64,000 nucleotides of DNA from Kitasatospora purpeofusca (lineage in GTDB: Bacteria > Actinomycetota > Actinomycetes > Streptomycetales > Streptomycetaceae). Of this stretch, positions 8,348 through 17,193 are shown piece by piece. The notes beneath the pieces are model-generated. The model saw nothing but the letters and a program-made list of their open reading frames with translations. It searched no databases and was not told the origin of the DNA. The stretch is taken from the NCBI RefSeq assembly GCF_000718025.1, contig NZ_JODS01000022.1:62001-126000 (forward strand). The letters are read 5' to 3'. A program made the position numbers and the translations under genes. The stretch's first letter is position 1, and each line of letters starts with the position of its first letter.

Positions 8348-9280
8348 CTAGAAGTACCCTTCCCGCTTGCGGTCTTCCATCGCCGCTTCCGAGAGCTTGT
8401 CGTCGGCGCGGGTGGCGCCGCGCTCGGTGAGCCGGGAGGCGGCGATCTCGGCGATGACCTTCTCGATGGTGGTCGCGTCGGAGTCGACGGCGCCGGTGCA
8501 GGACATGTCGCCGACCGTGCGGTAGCGGATCAGCCGGGTCTCGACCGGCTCGTCCGCCGTCGGGCCGCCCCAGTCCCCCGCCGTCAGCCACATGCCGGCC
8601 CGCCGGAAGACCGGCCGCTCGTGCGCGTAGTAGATCGCCGGGAGGTCGATCTTCTCGCGGGCGATGTACTGCCAGACGTCCAGTTCGGTCCAGTTGGACA
8701 GCGGGAAGACCCGGACGTGCTCGCCGGGCGCGTGGCGGCCGTTGTACAGCTGCCAGAGTTCGGGGCGCTGGCGGCGCGGGTCCCACTGCGAGAACTCGTC
8801 GCGCAGCGAGAAGACCCGCTCCTTGGCGCGGGCCTTCTCCTCGTCGCGCCGCCCGCCGCCGAAGACGGCGTCGAAGCGCTCGGTGCGGATCCGCTCGGTG
8901 AGCGGCACGGTCTGGAGCGGGTTGCGGGTGCCGTCGGGGCGTTCGCGCAGCACGCCCCGGTCGATGTAGTCCTGCACGGAGGCGATGTGCAGGCGCAGTC
9001 CGCGTTCGGCCACCACCCGGTCGCGGTAGTCGAGGACCTCGGGGAAGTTGTGGCCGGTGTCCACGTGCAGCAGCGCGAACGGCACGGGCGCGGGCGCGAA
9101 CGCCTTCAGCGCCAGGTGCAGCATGACGATGGAGTCCTTGCCGCCGGAGAACAGGATCACCGGCCGTTCGAACTCCCCCGCCACCTCGCGGAAGATGTGC
9201 ACCGACTCGGACTCCAGGGCGTCCAGGTGGCCGAGGGCGGAGAGGTCGTCCGTCATCGTGCCGATCGGGCGGGGGTTCAT
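8348..9280 (-). CDS. cysD: Sulfate adenylyltransferase subunit 2
   Basis: A 310-residue ATP pyrophosphatase-fold protein. The PP-loop SGGKDS is at 45-50 and the family landmarks FGGGRRDEEKARAKERVFS and WTELDVW are present. It is the catalytic subunit that adenylates sulfate. ATG 9280 is chosen over ATG 9256 because it shares an ATGA with the cysC stop. It is the middle gene of cysC-cysD-cysN. Confidence 0.93.
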   Translation of the reverse strand: MNPRPIGTMTDDLSALGHLDALESESVHIFREVAGEFERPVILFSGGKDSIVMLHLALKAFAPAPVPFALLHVDTGHNFPEVLDYRDRVVAERGLRLHIASVQDYIDRGVLRERPDGTRNPLQTVPLTERIRTERFDAVFGGGRRDEEKARAKERVFSLRDEFSQWDPRRQRPELWQLYNGRHAPGEHVRVFPLSNWTELDVWQYIAREKIDLPAIYYAHERPVFRRAGMWLTAGDWGGPTADEPVETRLIRYRTVGDMSCTGAVDSDATTIEKVIAEIAASRLTERGATRADDKLSEAAMEDRKREGYF

Positions 9281-9852
9281 GTCAGCCGCCTTTCCGCCAG
9301 CAGGTTCAGCAGGTCCGCCGCCGATTCGGCGACCGTCTGCCGGTGCGCGGGGATGCGCAGATCGGGGTCGGCCGGGGCCTCGTAGGGGTCGTCGACGCCG
9401 GTCAGTCCGGTGAGCTCCCCGGCGGCCTGCCGGGCGTAGAGGCCCTTGACGTCGCGTTCGGCGCAGGTGCTCGACGGGGTCGCGACATGGACCTCCAGGT
9501 AGGGCGTGCGGGAGGTGTCGTGCCGTTCCCGGACGGCCTGCCGGCTGTCCGCGTAGGGCGCGATGGCCGGGACCAGCACCAGCACGCCGTTGCGCGCCAG
9601 CACCTCCGCGACCAGGCCGATGCGCTGCACGTTCGTGTACCGGTCCGCGCGGCCGAAGCCGAGGCCGGAGGAGAGGGTCAGGCGGAACTCGTCGCCGTCC
9701 AGCACCTCGACCCGGCGGCCGTCGGCGCGCAGGCGCTCGGCCACGGCATGGGCGATCGTCGTCTTTCCCGAACTGGGCAGGCCCGTCAGCCACACCGTCG
9801 CACCGCACTCGCACGCGCGCGTCGTCGGGCTGGTTCGCAACTCCGTTTCCAC
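9277..9852 (-). CDS. cysC: Adenylylsulfate (APS) kinase
   Basis: A 191-residue P-loop kinase with GLPSSGKTT at 24-32 and the APS-kinase landmarks LDGDEFRLTLSSGLGF and DVKGLYARQ. It phosphorylates APS to PAPS, the donor used by the sulfotransferase encoded at 14545-15285. GTG start. The presence of this kinase (needed for sulfotransfer, not for cysteine synthesis in organisms that reduce APS directly) supports the view that the three genes serve product sulfation. Confidence 0.93.
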   Translation of the reverse strand: METELRTSPTTRACECGATVWLTGLPSSGKTTIAHAVAERLRADGRRVEVLDGDEFRLTLSSGLGFGRADRYTNVQRIGLVAEVLARNGVLVLVPAIAPYADSRQAVRERHDTSRTPYLEVHVATPSSTCAERDVKGLYARQAAGELTGLTGVDDPYEAPADPDLRIPAHRQTVAESAADLLNLLAERRLT

Positions 9853-9939
9853 CGGTGTGTCGCTCTCTTTCTGGAAGTCGGGAAGTCGGGAAGTCGGGAG
9901 GTCCGGAAGCCCGGAAGTCCTTGGGTGGGGCGGCCCGGC
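9853..9939. repeat. Short direct repeats between cysC and the C-domain gene
   Basis: The 87-base gap contains three or four copies of GGGAAGTC followed by degenerate GGAAGCCC units (about 9877-9925). No promoter or terminator is evident. Confidence 0.5.
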
Positions 9940-11256
9940 TCAGGCGGTCGCGGCCAGCCGGTCGAACAGGTCCCGCACCGGCACCCCGGGGTCGGCCGCG
10001 GCCGCCGCCAGCGCGGTCCGCCACTGCCGCAGTACGAGCGCCGCCTCGTCCGCGCTGAAGAAGTCCAGGGCGTAGTCGGCCCGGACGTCCCACCCGTCGC
10101 CGTCCGCGACCACGTACTGGAGCCAGTCGAACTTCGCCGCGGCGCCGCCGACGTGCACCCGTTCGCAGCGCAGGCCGGGCAGCTCCAGCCGGCTCGGCGA
10201 CTGGTCGAGGACGAGACAGATCCGGCTGAGGTGCTCGCCGGACAGCACGCCCCGGGTGCGGCCGACGCCGCCGCCGAGCCGGGCGTAGGGCACGTTGCGG
10301 TGCCTGAGCACGTCCAGCGAGCGGCGTTTGGCGGCGGCGCACACCTCGGCGAAGGTGGAGTCGGCGGGGACCCGGTAGCGGACCGGGAGCAGGTCGGTCA
10401 GACAGCCGAACACGCCGTCGAGGTCGGGCTCGCCGCGGCGGGACACCGGGGTGCCGATCACCACGTCCTCGCCGTTCACCGCCGCGGCGGTGACGGCCGT
10501 GCAGGTGCTCATCAGGACGTGCGGGGTGGTCCGCAGCGCGCGGGCCGCCGCGCGGACGGCCTCCCCCAGTTCGGCGGGCACGGTGGTCCGCACGGTGTCG
10601 CAGGCGGAGCCGCGCCGGGCGGCGAGCGGTCTCGGGCGGGGCGGCAGCTGGGCGAGGGCGGGCGCCCCGGCCAGCAGGTCGGCCCAGAACGCGAGGTCCG
10701 CCGGGGCGGTCCCCACCGCCCGGGCCCGGACGGCGTGTTCGCCGAGCAGCAGCGCGGGCGGTTCGAGCCCGGCCGGGGCGCCGCCGGTCTCCTCGGTGTA
10801 CAGGGCGGACAGTTCCCGGTCGAGCAGCACCAGGGAGGCGTCGTCGACGGCGACGTGGTGGATCTGCAGCAGCAGCACGTGCTCGTCCGGCGCCCGGTCG
10901 TAGAGGGTGAACCGGGCGGGCGAGACGGTCAGGTCGAGCGGTCGCTGCCCGGCCCGGCGCAGCGTCTCGTACAGATCGTCGTGGTCCGGCTCCCCGCCCG
11001 GCCAGGGCAGGCGTTCCAGCGGGACGGTACCGGCCGGGTCGACGCGCTGCACCGGGCCGTCGTCACCGAGGTCGAACCCGCTGCGGAGCACCGCGTGCCG
11101 GGCGACCAGGGCGGCCAGGGCGCGCTCCAGGGCCGGGACGTCGAGCGGTCCCAGGATGCGCTGGGCCCAGGTCTCCAGGAACGGTGAGGGCTCGCCCAGG
11201 AACCGGTCGGCGATCCAGAGCGCCTCCTGCTCGTAGGTCTGCGGGAATTCGCGCAT
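9940..11256 (-). CDS. Stand-alone NRPS condensation-domain protein
   Basis: A 438-residue protein comprising one condensation fold. The active-site motif reads HHVAVDD at 133-139: the catalytic second His and the structural Asp are present, while the usual final Gly is Asp. It should join the aminoacyl group on one carrier protein to another amine, here possibly the azabicyclic amino acid released from LysW. Its ATG shares an ATGA with the stop of the adenylation protein, so the PCP, A and C proteins act as a dissected NRPS module. Confidence 0.9.
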   Translation of the reverse strand: MREFPQTYEQEALWIADRFLGEPSPFLETWAQRILGPLDVPALERALAALVARHAVLRSGFDLGDDGPVQRVDPAGTVPLERLPWPGGEPDHDDLYETLRRAGQRPLDLTVSPARFTLYDRAPDEHVLLLQIHHVAVDDASLVLLDRELSALYTEETGGAPAGLEPPALLLGEHAVRARAVGTAPADLAFWADLLAGAPALAQLPPRPRPLAARRGSACDTVRTTVPAELGEAVRAAARALRTTPHVLMSTCTAVTAAAVNGEDVVIGTPVSRRGEPDLDGVFGCLTDLLPVRYRVPADSTFAEVCAAAKRRSLDVLRHRNVPYARLGGGVGRTRGVLSGEHLSRICLVLDQSPSRLELPGLRCERVHVGGAAAKFDWLQYVVADGDGWDVRADYALDFFSADEAALVLRQWRTALAAAAADPGVPVRDLFDRLAATA

Positions 11257-12812
11257 CAGCGGGGGCGCCTCTCCAGAGCCGACAGGTCGACCTTGCCGTT
11301 CTCGCGCCTCGGCAGCTCGTCCAGTTGCTCGAACCGGCCGGGCACGGCGTAGGCCGGGAGCGTGCCGGTGAGCTTCCTGCGGACGTCCCGCGCGGTCAGT
11401 TCGGCGCCCTCGGCCAGGGTGTAGACGAGCGCGATGTGCTCGACCGTCCCGCCGGCGTCGGTCCGCGCGACGGCGGCGCAGGTGCGGATCTCCGGCAGCG
11501 CGCCGGCGGCGGCCTCGATGTCGCCCAGCTCGATCCGGTTGCCGCTGAGCTTGACCTGCCGGTCCCGGCGGCCGTGGTAGTGCAGGACGCCGTGCTCGTC
11601 GAGCAGGCCGAGGTCGCCGGTGCGCAGGGCGCGGCGCCGCTGGCCGTCGATCTCCAGGGTGGGGAACCGCTCGCGGGTCAGCGTCGCGTTGTTCAGGTAC
11701 CCGAGCGCCACGCCGGGGCCGAGCGCCACGATCTCGCCGCGTTCGCCGCGCGGCGCGGGTGTGCCGTCCTCGCGCAGCAGCAGCACGGTGGTGCCGGGCA
11801 CCGGCCGGCCGACGGGGATGCCGGTGGGGACGGTGGTGTCGGCCGGCCGCATCCGGTGCACGGTCGTCAGCATGCAGTTCTCGGCCGGGCCGAAGCCGTT
11901 CCAGAGCGGCAGGTCGGGGAAGCGCTCCAGGAAGCGCGCGACGTGCCGGGGGGACTGCTTCTCACCGCCGACGTAGAGCGTCCCCAGGCCCGCGAAGGCG
12001 TCCGGGTCCTCGTCGACGACCAGGTTGAACAGGGAGGTGGTCAGCCAGAGCGTGTCCACGCCCTGCTCGGCGACGAGGGCCCGCAGCCGGCCGGGCATCA
12101 GGTGGTTCTCCTCGACCACCACGCAGGTGCCGCCGGTGGTCAGCTGGCCCCACAGCTCGAAGGCGTACATGTCCCAGGCGCCGGGGGCGACCTGGGCGGT
12201 GGTGTGCCCGGGGCCGAAGCCGTCCAGCCCGCCCGGGCCGAACATCCGGGTCACCGCCCGGTGCGGGATCAGCACCCCCTTGGGGACGCCGGTGCTGCCG
12301 GAGGTGAAGAACACCGTGGCCAGGTCGTCGGGGGCGGTCCGCACCGGGGTGAACGGCCTGGTCGCCGCCCCGGCCGCCAGCGCGGCCAGCGGACCGGGGG
12401 CGAGCGTCCTGGTGACGCCGAGCGGCTCGCCGCCGGGCCGGCCGACCACCACCGGGTCGTCGAGCTGGGCGAGGATCGCGGCGAGGCGGCTCGCGGGCCA
12501 GCGCGGGTCGAGGGTGGCGTACGCGGCGCCGCTCATCAGCACGCCGAGCTGGAGCGCGATCAGCTGGGCGCCGCGCGGCAGCAGCAGCGGGACGATGTCG
12601 CCGGGCCGCACGCCCCAGTCGGTCAGCCGGCCGGCGAGGACCCGGGCCGCCGAGGCGAGGGTCCGGTAGTCGATCCGCTCCTCGCCCTGGACCAGGGCGA
12701 GGGCCCCGGGCGCCCGGTCGGCGTGGGCGGCCACCGCGGCGTGCACGCTCCGCGGCGGCGGGACGTAGGCGGCGGGGACGTCGGGCACGGGGACGTCGGT
12801 CTCGGCGGTCAT
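11256..12812 (-). CDS. Stand-alone NRPS adenylation protein
   Basis: A 518-residue AMP-binding enzyme. Core motifs are FFTSGSTGVPKGV (A3), AWDMYAFELWG (A4), NGFGPAEN (A5), the A7 region with RTGD, and PRRENGKVDL (A10). The A4 motif starts AWDM in place of FDxS, but keeps the Asp that binds the amino group of an alpha-amino acid. It loads the 91-residue PCP encoded just upstream; ATG 12812 shares an ATGA with the PCP stop. Substrate cannot be called with confidence from the sequence by eye. Confidence 0.92.
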   Translation of the reverse strand: MTAETDVPVPDVPAAYVPPPRSVHAAVAAHADRAPGALALVQGEERIDYRTLASAARVLAGRLTDWGVRPGDIVPLLLPRGAQLIALQLGVLMSGAAYATLDPRWPASRLAAILAQLDDPVVVGRPGGEPLGVTRTLAPGPLAALAAGAATRPFTPVRTAPDDLATVFFTSGSTGVPKGVLIPHRAVTRMFGPGGLDGFGPGHTTAQVAPGAWDMYAFELWGQLTTGGTCVVVEENHLMPGRLRALVAEQGVDTLWLTTSLFNLVVDEDPDAFAGLGTLYVGGEKQSPRHVARFLERFPDLPLWNGFGPAENCMLTTVHRMRPADTTVPTGIPVGRPVPGTTVLLLREDGTPAPRGERGEIVALGPGVALGYLNNATLTRERFPTLEIDGQRRRALRTGDLGLLDEHGVLHYHGRRDRQVKLSGNRIELGDIEAAAGALPEIRTCAAVARTDAGGTVEHIALVYTLAEGAELTARDVRRKLTGTLPAYAVPGRFEQLDELPRRENGKVDLSALERRPR

Positions 12813-13084
12813 TCCGCACCGAGCCGGATCTGCTCGGTGAAGTCGGCCAGTTCGTCGTACTCCAGCAGCCAGGCGGGGTCGACCTTGAACCCGAGCCGGC
12901 GCTCGATCCGGGCGCAGATCCGGATGGCCGCCAGCGAGGTGCCGCCGAAGTCGTAGAAGCTGTCGCGGCGGCCCACCAGGTCGACGCCGAGCACCTCGGC
13001 CATGACGTCGGCCACCTGCTGCTCCAGCTCGTCGGCCGGGGGCTCGTACTCGGCCTTGCACACGACGTCGCGGTTCTCGGTCAC
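12809..13084 (-). CDS. Free-standing peptidyl carrier protein
   Basis: A 91-residue acyl/peptidyl carrier. The phosphopantetheine site is the Ser of DFGGTSLAAIRI at about 46-57. GTG 13084 follows a good AGGAGA site. It is the carrier for the adjacent A protein and the donor or acceptor for the adjacent C protein. No phosphopantetheinyl transferase gene lies in the window, so priming relies on an enzyme encoded elsewhere. Confidence 0.92.
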   Translation of the reverse strand: MTENRDVVCKAEYEPPADELEQQVADVMAEVLGVDLVGRRDSFYDFGGTSLAAIRICARIERRLGFKVDPAWLLEYDELADFTEQIRLGAE

Positions 13085-13195
13085 GGGATCTCCTGTTCTC
13101 GGCTGATCGGCTGCTCGGCCTGTCTCGACGGCTGGGTGTGCTCAACGGCTGGATGCGGAAAGGCGACTGGGCGACTGGGCGCAGCGCGGCCCGGC

Positions 13196-14449
13196 TCAGG
13201 CGATCGGTTCGACGGCGCTCGCGGGCCGCACGTCCCGCTCGGCCTCGCGCAGGGCGCGCGTGGTCACCCGGGAGGCGAACACCACGGCCGCCAGCGCCAG
13301 TCCGACGCCGCAGACCACGAAGGCGTGCGCGGGGCCCAGCCAGCGGCCCAGGCCACCGCCGGTCAGCGCGCCGACCGGCACCGCGCCGAGCACGATCAGC
13401 CGGTAGGCGGCGGTGACCCGGCCGAGGAGTTCGTCGGGGACGGCGGCCTGCCGCAGGGTGCTCACCACGATCTGGTTCAGGGCCGTGGAGATCGCGGCGA
13501 GGAACATGACGATCTCGGAGAGCACGATGCTCCCGCTGAGCCCGAGGACGAGGTAGCTGGCGGCGGGCACCAGTGCGGCGAGCCAGGTGACCGGCCCCCC
13601 GCCGATGGCCGGGACCACCCGCGCCGCGATCAGCGAGCCGATCACGGCCCCCACGGCCGGCACCGCGATGAAGACGCCGTACCAGGACTTGGAGACGCCC
13701 AGCGGCCCGGTCGCCAGGAGGACGAGCAGACCGGCGGTGGCGGAGGAGAACAGGTTGATCGAGCCGGAGATGAACGCCACCCGGCGCAGCAGCCGGTGCT
13801 CCCAGAAGTAGGACCAGCCGGCCCGGATGCTGCGCAGGACGTCGCCCGCCGAGTGCTTGCCGCCGCTGGTGTCGCTCGCGGTGGGGAGCATCCGGGGCAG
13901 GGTGACCGCGGCCAGCGCGGCGAGGGCGAAGAGCCCGGCGGTGGAGGAGAACACCATGACCGCCGACAGGGCGAACAGGGCGGCGCCCGCCGTCGGTCCG
14001 ACGAAGTTGTTGATCGCCGACTGGGTGGCGAACAGTCGCCCGTTGGCCCGTTCCAGGTCGGCGCGCTCGACCAGCCGCGGCGGCACCGTCAGCGCCGCGT
14101 TGTCCACCAGCGTCTCGGCCGTGCCGGCCAGGAACACGGCGAGGTAGAGGACAACGATGCTGTGCAGGTCGGCCGCCAGCGTCAGGACGAGCAGGAGGAA
14201 GCCGACCGCCCGGATCGCGTTGCCCCACACCATGATCAGGCGCCGGTCGATGCGGTCGGCGAGGGCGCCGGACGGCAGGGTGAAGATCAGCCAGGGCAGG
14301 AACTGCGCCACCGTGATCCCGGCGACCAGCAGCGGGTCGCGGGTCAGCTCCACGGCGAGGAGGGGTACGGCCGCCAGGACCAGGCCGTCGGCCAGATTCG
14401 ACAACCCCTGCGACCACCACAGCCTGGTGAAGCCAGGGCCCAAACTCAT
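13196..14449 (-). CDS. MFS exporter of the NRPS cluster
   Basis: A 417-residue 12-TM major facilitator of the MFS_3 / macrolide-efflux type. Landmarks are GALADRIDRR after TM2 and DELLGRVTAAYR in the central loop. ATG 14449 follows GAGGAG. The frame continues open upstream into the sulfotransferase, but that extension has no gene-like features. It lies in the same orientation between the sulfotransferase and the PCP genes and is the likely exporter of the finished compound. Confidence 0.9.
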   Translation of the reverse strand: MSLGPGFTRLWWSQGLSNLADGLVLAAVPLLAVELTRDPLLVAGITVAQFLPWLIFTLPSGALADRIDRRLIMVWGNAIRAVGFLLLVLTLAADLHSIVVLYLAVFLAGTAETLVDNAALTVPPRLVERADLERANGRLFATQSAINNFVGPTAGAALFALSAVMVFSSTAGLFALAALAAVTLPRMLPTASDTSGGKHSAGDVLRSIRAGWSYFWEHRLLRRVAFISGSINLFSSATAGLLVLLATGPLGVSKSWYGVFIAVPAVGAVIGSLIAARVVPAIGGGPVTWLAALVPAASYLVLGLSGSIVLSEIVMFLAAISTALNQIVVSTLRQAAVPDELLGRVTAAYRLIVLGAVPVGALTGGGLGRWLGPAHAFVVCGVGLALAAVVFASRVTTRALREAERDVRPASAVEPIA

Positions 14450-14544
14450 GTCCGCTCCTCTTGTTCGTGCGTACGTGCAGGTGTGCCGTGCGGATCGTGC
14501 ATGCCGTGCATGCCGTGCGTTCTCGCGTGCCTTCGAGGACCGGA

Positions 14545-15285
14545 TCAGCCGTTCGCCGGCGCCGGGGCGCCGCCCAGGGCCGCCGTGATCCGCGCGTAGT
14601 AGGGGAGTTGGTCCCGCTCGAACGCCTCGGCGATCGGCTCCAGCTCCGCCGGGAACGGCTTGCGCCCGGCCGGAGCGGCACCCAGCGCCCGCGACTCGCC
14701 GGCCGCGGCGTGCCAGCGCCCGGTGGCCTCCCAACTGGCGGGCGGCTGCTGCTTGAAGGCCAGCGCCTCGGCGCGGAAGTCGATCCCCATCGCCTCGCAG
14801 TACCGCCGCACCTCCGCCTCCGCGCCGCCCGCCAGCCGGTCGCCGTCGACCAGGTGCATCGGCAGGCCCGCGGCGGTCACCGTCTCGACGATGTCCCACA
14901 GGTGCCCGAAGCCCATCGCCGAGGAGGTGGCGTCGGCCTGCATCACCAGGTGCGAGCGCACGGTGTCCCGGGGGTTGCGGACCATCGCGGCGTGCCGGCA
15001 CCGCCGCAGGAAGGCCAGGTCGGTGCCGAGCCGGTCGAGCGGGAAGTCGGTGGTGTCCTTGAAGAACACCGGCCGCTCGGCCGCCGTGTCGACCAGCGCG
15101 GCCATCACCTCCTCCTGGCTGGCGCAGCTGCGGCCGGCCACGTCCGCCTCGCCGAAGTCGCACACCCGGGAGAACGGCTCGTGGACCACCAGGAAGTCGC
15201 CGCGCTCGTACATCGCGCGCTCGAACGCGGTGGAGCGCGACCTCGGCACGCTCCAGAGCGCCAGCAGGCTCGGCTGTTCCGTCAT
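14545..15285 (-). CDS. P-loop sulfotransferase
   Basis: A 246-residue PAPS-dependent sulfotransferase. The 5'-phosphosulfate loop is SVPRSRSTAFERAM at 12-25 and the 3'-phosphate site is MVRNPRDTVRSH at about 100-111. Its ATG shares an ATGA with the LysK stop, which binds it tightly to the carrier-protein pathway. In azinomycin-type routes a terminal hydroxyl of the carrier-bound precursor is sulfated so that sulfate can leave during aziridine closure. That role here is inference from neighbours: CysC, CysD and CysN supply PAPS in the same operon. Confidence 0.9.
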   Translation of the reverse strand: MTEQPSLLALWSVPRSRSTAFERAMYERGDFLVVHEPFSRVCDFGEADVAGRSCASQEEVMAALVDTAAERPVFFKDTTDFPLDRLGTDLAFLRRCRHAAMVRNPRDTVRSHLVMQADATSSAMGFGHLWDIVETVTAAGLPMHLVDGDRLAGGAEAEVRRYCEAMGIDFRAEALAFKQQPPASWEATGRWHAAAGESRALGAAPAGRKPFPAELEPIAEAFERDQLPYYARITAALGGAPAPANG

Positions 15286-16370
15286 GACGCCGCCTCCGGA
15301 AGGGTCTTGTCCAGTTCGGCCAGGGCGGCGCGCAGCACGCGGATGCCGTCGAGGTACTCCTGGACCAGGATGTGCTCGCTGTCGGTGTGGTCCTCGTGGC
15401 AGTCGCCCGGGCCGTAGGTGGCCATCGGTACCCGCCAGGTCCTGCTCAGGGTGTTCATGTCGCTGGTGCCGGTCTTGAGCTTGTGCGCGGGGCGCAGCCC
15501 GGTGGCGGCGATGGCGCGGGAGAGCGCGCGGACGCAGGCGGAGCCGCGCGGCACGGTGACGGCGGGCACCTCGTACACCGCCGACACCTCGACCTGTTCG
15601 CCGAGGACCGCCCGGACGTCGCGCAGCAGGTCCTCGGCGGAGGCGCCGGGCGGGGTCCGGAAGAGCAGCGAGCAGGAGCTGACGAAGGGTTCGAACCGGC
15701 CGTCCCGGACGACCATGCCGATCCCGTCGAAGGTGTCGTTGCCCCGGGTGCCGTAGGTGTCGAAGAGCCGGGCGAGGGCGCGGACCAGGGTCTCGCTGGA
15801 CTTCGGTCCCGGGGTGGCGGTGTGGGTGCGCTCGACCTCGCAGCGCACCGCCAGCTGGACCATGCCCTTGTAGCCGACGGTGACCGAGGACGCCCCGCTC
15901 GGTTCGCCGACGATCACGGCGTCCGGGACGGGGACGGTTACCCGGACGTGCTCGGCGCCCCGGGAGTGCAGCGTCTCCTCCTCGACCGCGCCCACCCAGT
16001 GGATCCGGATGCCGAGGTCCCGGCTGTTGAGCGCGGCGACGAGCATCGCCGTCAGCGGGCCCTTGGCGTCGACGGCGCCCCGGCCGCGGACCAGGGTCTC
16101 GGTGTGCTCGAAGGGCACCTCGCCCGGCACGGTGTCGAGATGGCTGAGCAGCATGACCGTGCGGGTCCCGTGCCCGACCAGGACGTGCACGTTCCCCACC
16201 TCGTCGAGGTGGCTCTGCGCGCCGTGGGCGGCGGCGATGTCCCGGAGGCGTTCCGCGAGCTTCCGCTCGCTGCCGGAGACGGACGGGACCGCCACCACCT
16301 CGGCGAGCAGGGCGACGGCTTCGCTGTCGCTCAACGCCCGCGTTTCAGTGTCCAACTGATGGATCGTCAT
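15282..16370 (-). CDS. lysK: [Amino-group carrier protein]-amino acid hydrolase (LysK-like, M20)
   Basis: A 362-residue zinc-dependent M20 amidohydrolase. Landmarks are SHLDTVPG (first metal ligands), GRGAVDAKGPL, EEETLHSRGA (catalytic Glu region) and GDCHEDHTDSEH near the C terminus. The family releases the finished amino acid from the C-terminal glutamate of LysW. Here it would release the diamino/azabicyclic acid for the NRPS. The ATG shares an ATGA with lysZ. Whether hydrolysis happens before or after ring closure cannot be told from sequence. Confidence 0.9.
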   Translation of the reverse strand: MTIHQLDTETRALSDSEAVALLAEVVAVPSVSGSERKLAERLRDIAAAHGAQSHLDEVGNVHVLVGHGTRTVMLLSHLDTVPGEVPFEHTETLVRGRGAVDAKGPLTAMLVAALNSRDLGIRIHWVGAVEEETLHSRGAEHVRVTVPVPDAVIVGEPSGASSVTVGYKGMVQLAVRCEVERTHTATPGPKSSETLVRALARLFDTYGTRGNDTFDGIGMVVRDGRFEPFVSSCSLLFRTPPGASAEDLLRDVRAVLGEQVEVSAVYEVPAVTVPRGSACVRALSRAIAATGLRPAHKLKTGTSDMNTLSRTWRVPMATYGPGDCHEDHTDSEHILVQEYLDGIRVLRAALAELDKTLPEAAS

Positions 16371-17188
16371 ATGCTGCCACGGCCCTTTCCGATGAGGGTA
16401 CCGCTGCCGCGCAGGGCGGCCGCGATCGGGGCTTCCACCCGGCCGTCGCAGACCTGGACCGCCAGGGCGCCGTGGTCCAGTGCCTCCACGGCGGCGGCGA
16501 CCTTCATCCGCATGCCGCCGCCCAGGGTGGCCACCAGCTCCGCGGCGGCGTCCCGGTCCAGTTCGGGGACGACGGAGGCGGGGTCGTCGCGGTCGGCGAG
16601 CACGCCCGGGGTGTCGGTGCAGAGCAGCAGCCGGTCGGCGCGCCAGGCCGCCGCGATGGCGCAGGCCATCCGGTCCGCGTCGACGTTGGTGGGCTCGCCC
16701 TCGGCCGTCATCCCCGGCGGGCAGACCACGGGCAGGATGTCGCAGGAGTGCAGCGCCTCCAGCACCCTGGTGTCCACGCCGACCACCTTGCCGGCCAGGT
16801 TGTCGCGCACCACCCGGACGCTGTCGCCGAACACGGCGCGGATCGCCGCCTTGCGCCGGGTGCGGACCAGCCCGCCGTCCATGCCCGAGAGTCCCGCGGC
16901 GGTGACGCCGCGCGCGGCCAGCTCGGAGACGATCCGGGCCTGGGTCCGCCCCCGCATCGCCATCATCAGGGCGGTCAGGGTCGCCGCGTCGGTGTACCGG
17001 GTCACCATGCCGTCCGGGGACCGCAGGGTGCGCCGGGGCAGGCCGAGTTCGGCGACGGTGTCGTCGATGTCCCGGGAGCCGCCGTGCACCACGACGATGC
17101 GGTGCCCGGGCCACAGGGCGGCGATGTCGTCGGCGATCGCGCCGCTGTTCTGCTGGAGGCTTCCGCCCCACTTCACCACGATTCTCAT
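16367..17188 (-). CDS. lysZ: [LysW]-glutamate/aminoadipate kinase (LysZ-like)
   Basis: A 273-residue amino acid kinase of the acetylglutamate kinase fold. Landmarks are VVKWGGSL at the N terminus, VVVHGGSRDID, and the ATP-site segment LLLCTDTPGVLAD. It phosphorylates the side-chain carboxylate of the LysW-bound substrate. ATG 17188 (MRIVVKWGG) is chosen because it places the family's lysine motif at the start; the frame is open to 17263 but that would overlap lysY heavily. The gap to the lysY stop is 5 bases. Confidence 0.92.
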   Translation of the reverse strand: MRIVVKWGGSLQQNSGAIADDIAALWPGHRIVVVHGGSRDIDDTVAELGLPRRTLRSPDGMVTRYTDAATLTALMMAMRGRTQARIVSELAARGVTAAGLSGMDGGLVRTRRKAAIRAVFGDSVRVVRDNLAGKVVGVDTRVLEALHSCDILPVVCPPGMTAEGEPTNVDADRMACAIAAAWRADRLLLCTDTPGVLADRDDPASVVPELDRDAAAELVATLGGGMRMKVAAAVEALDHGALAVQVCDGRVEAPIAAALRGSGTLIGKGRGSI

Positions 17189-17193
17189 GCCGG

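Noticed and set aside
7006..9852. cysC-cysD-cysN as the housekeeping sulfate assimilation operon
   Set aside because: No sulfite reductase, APS reductase or sulfate transporter nearby, and the genes lie in line with the cluster containing a sulfotransferase. A second assimilatory set elsewhere would settle it.
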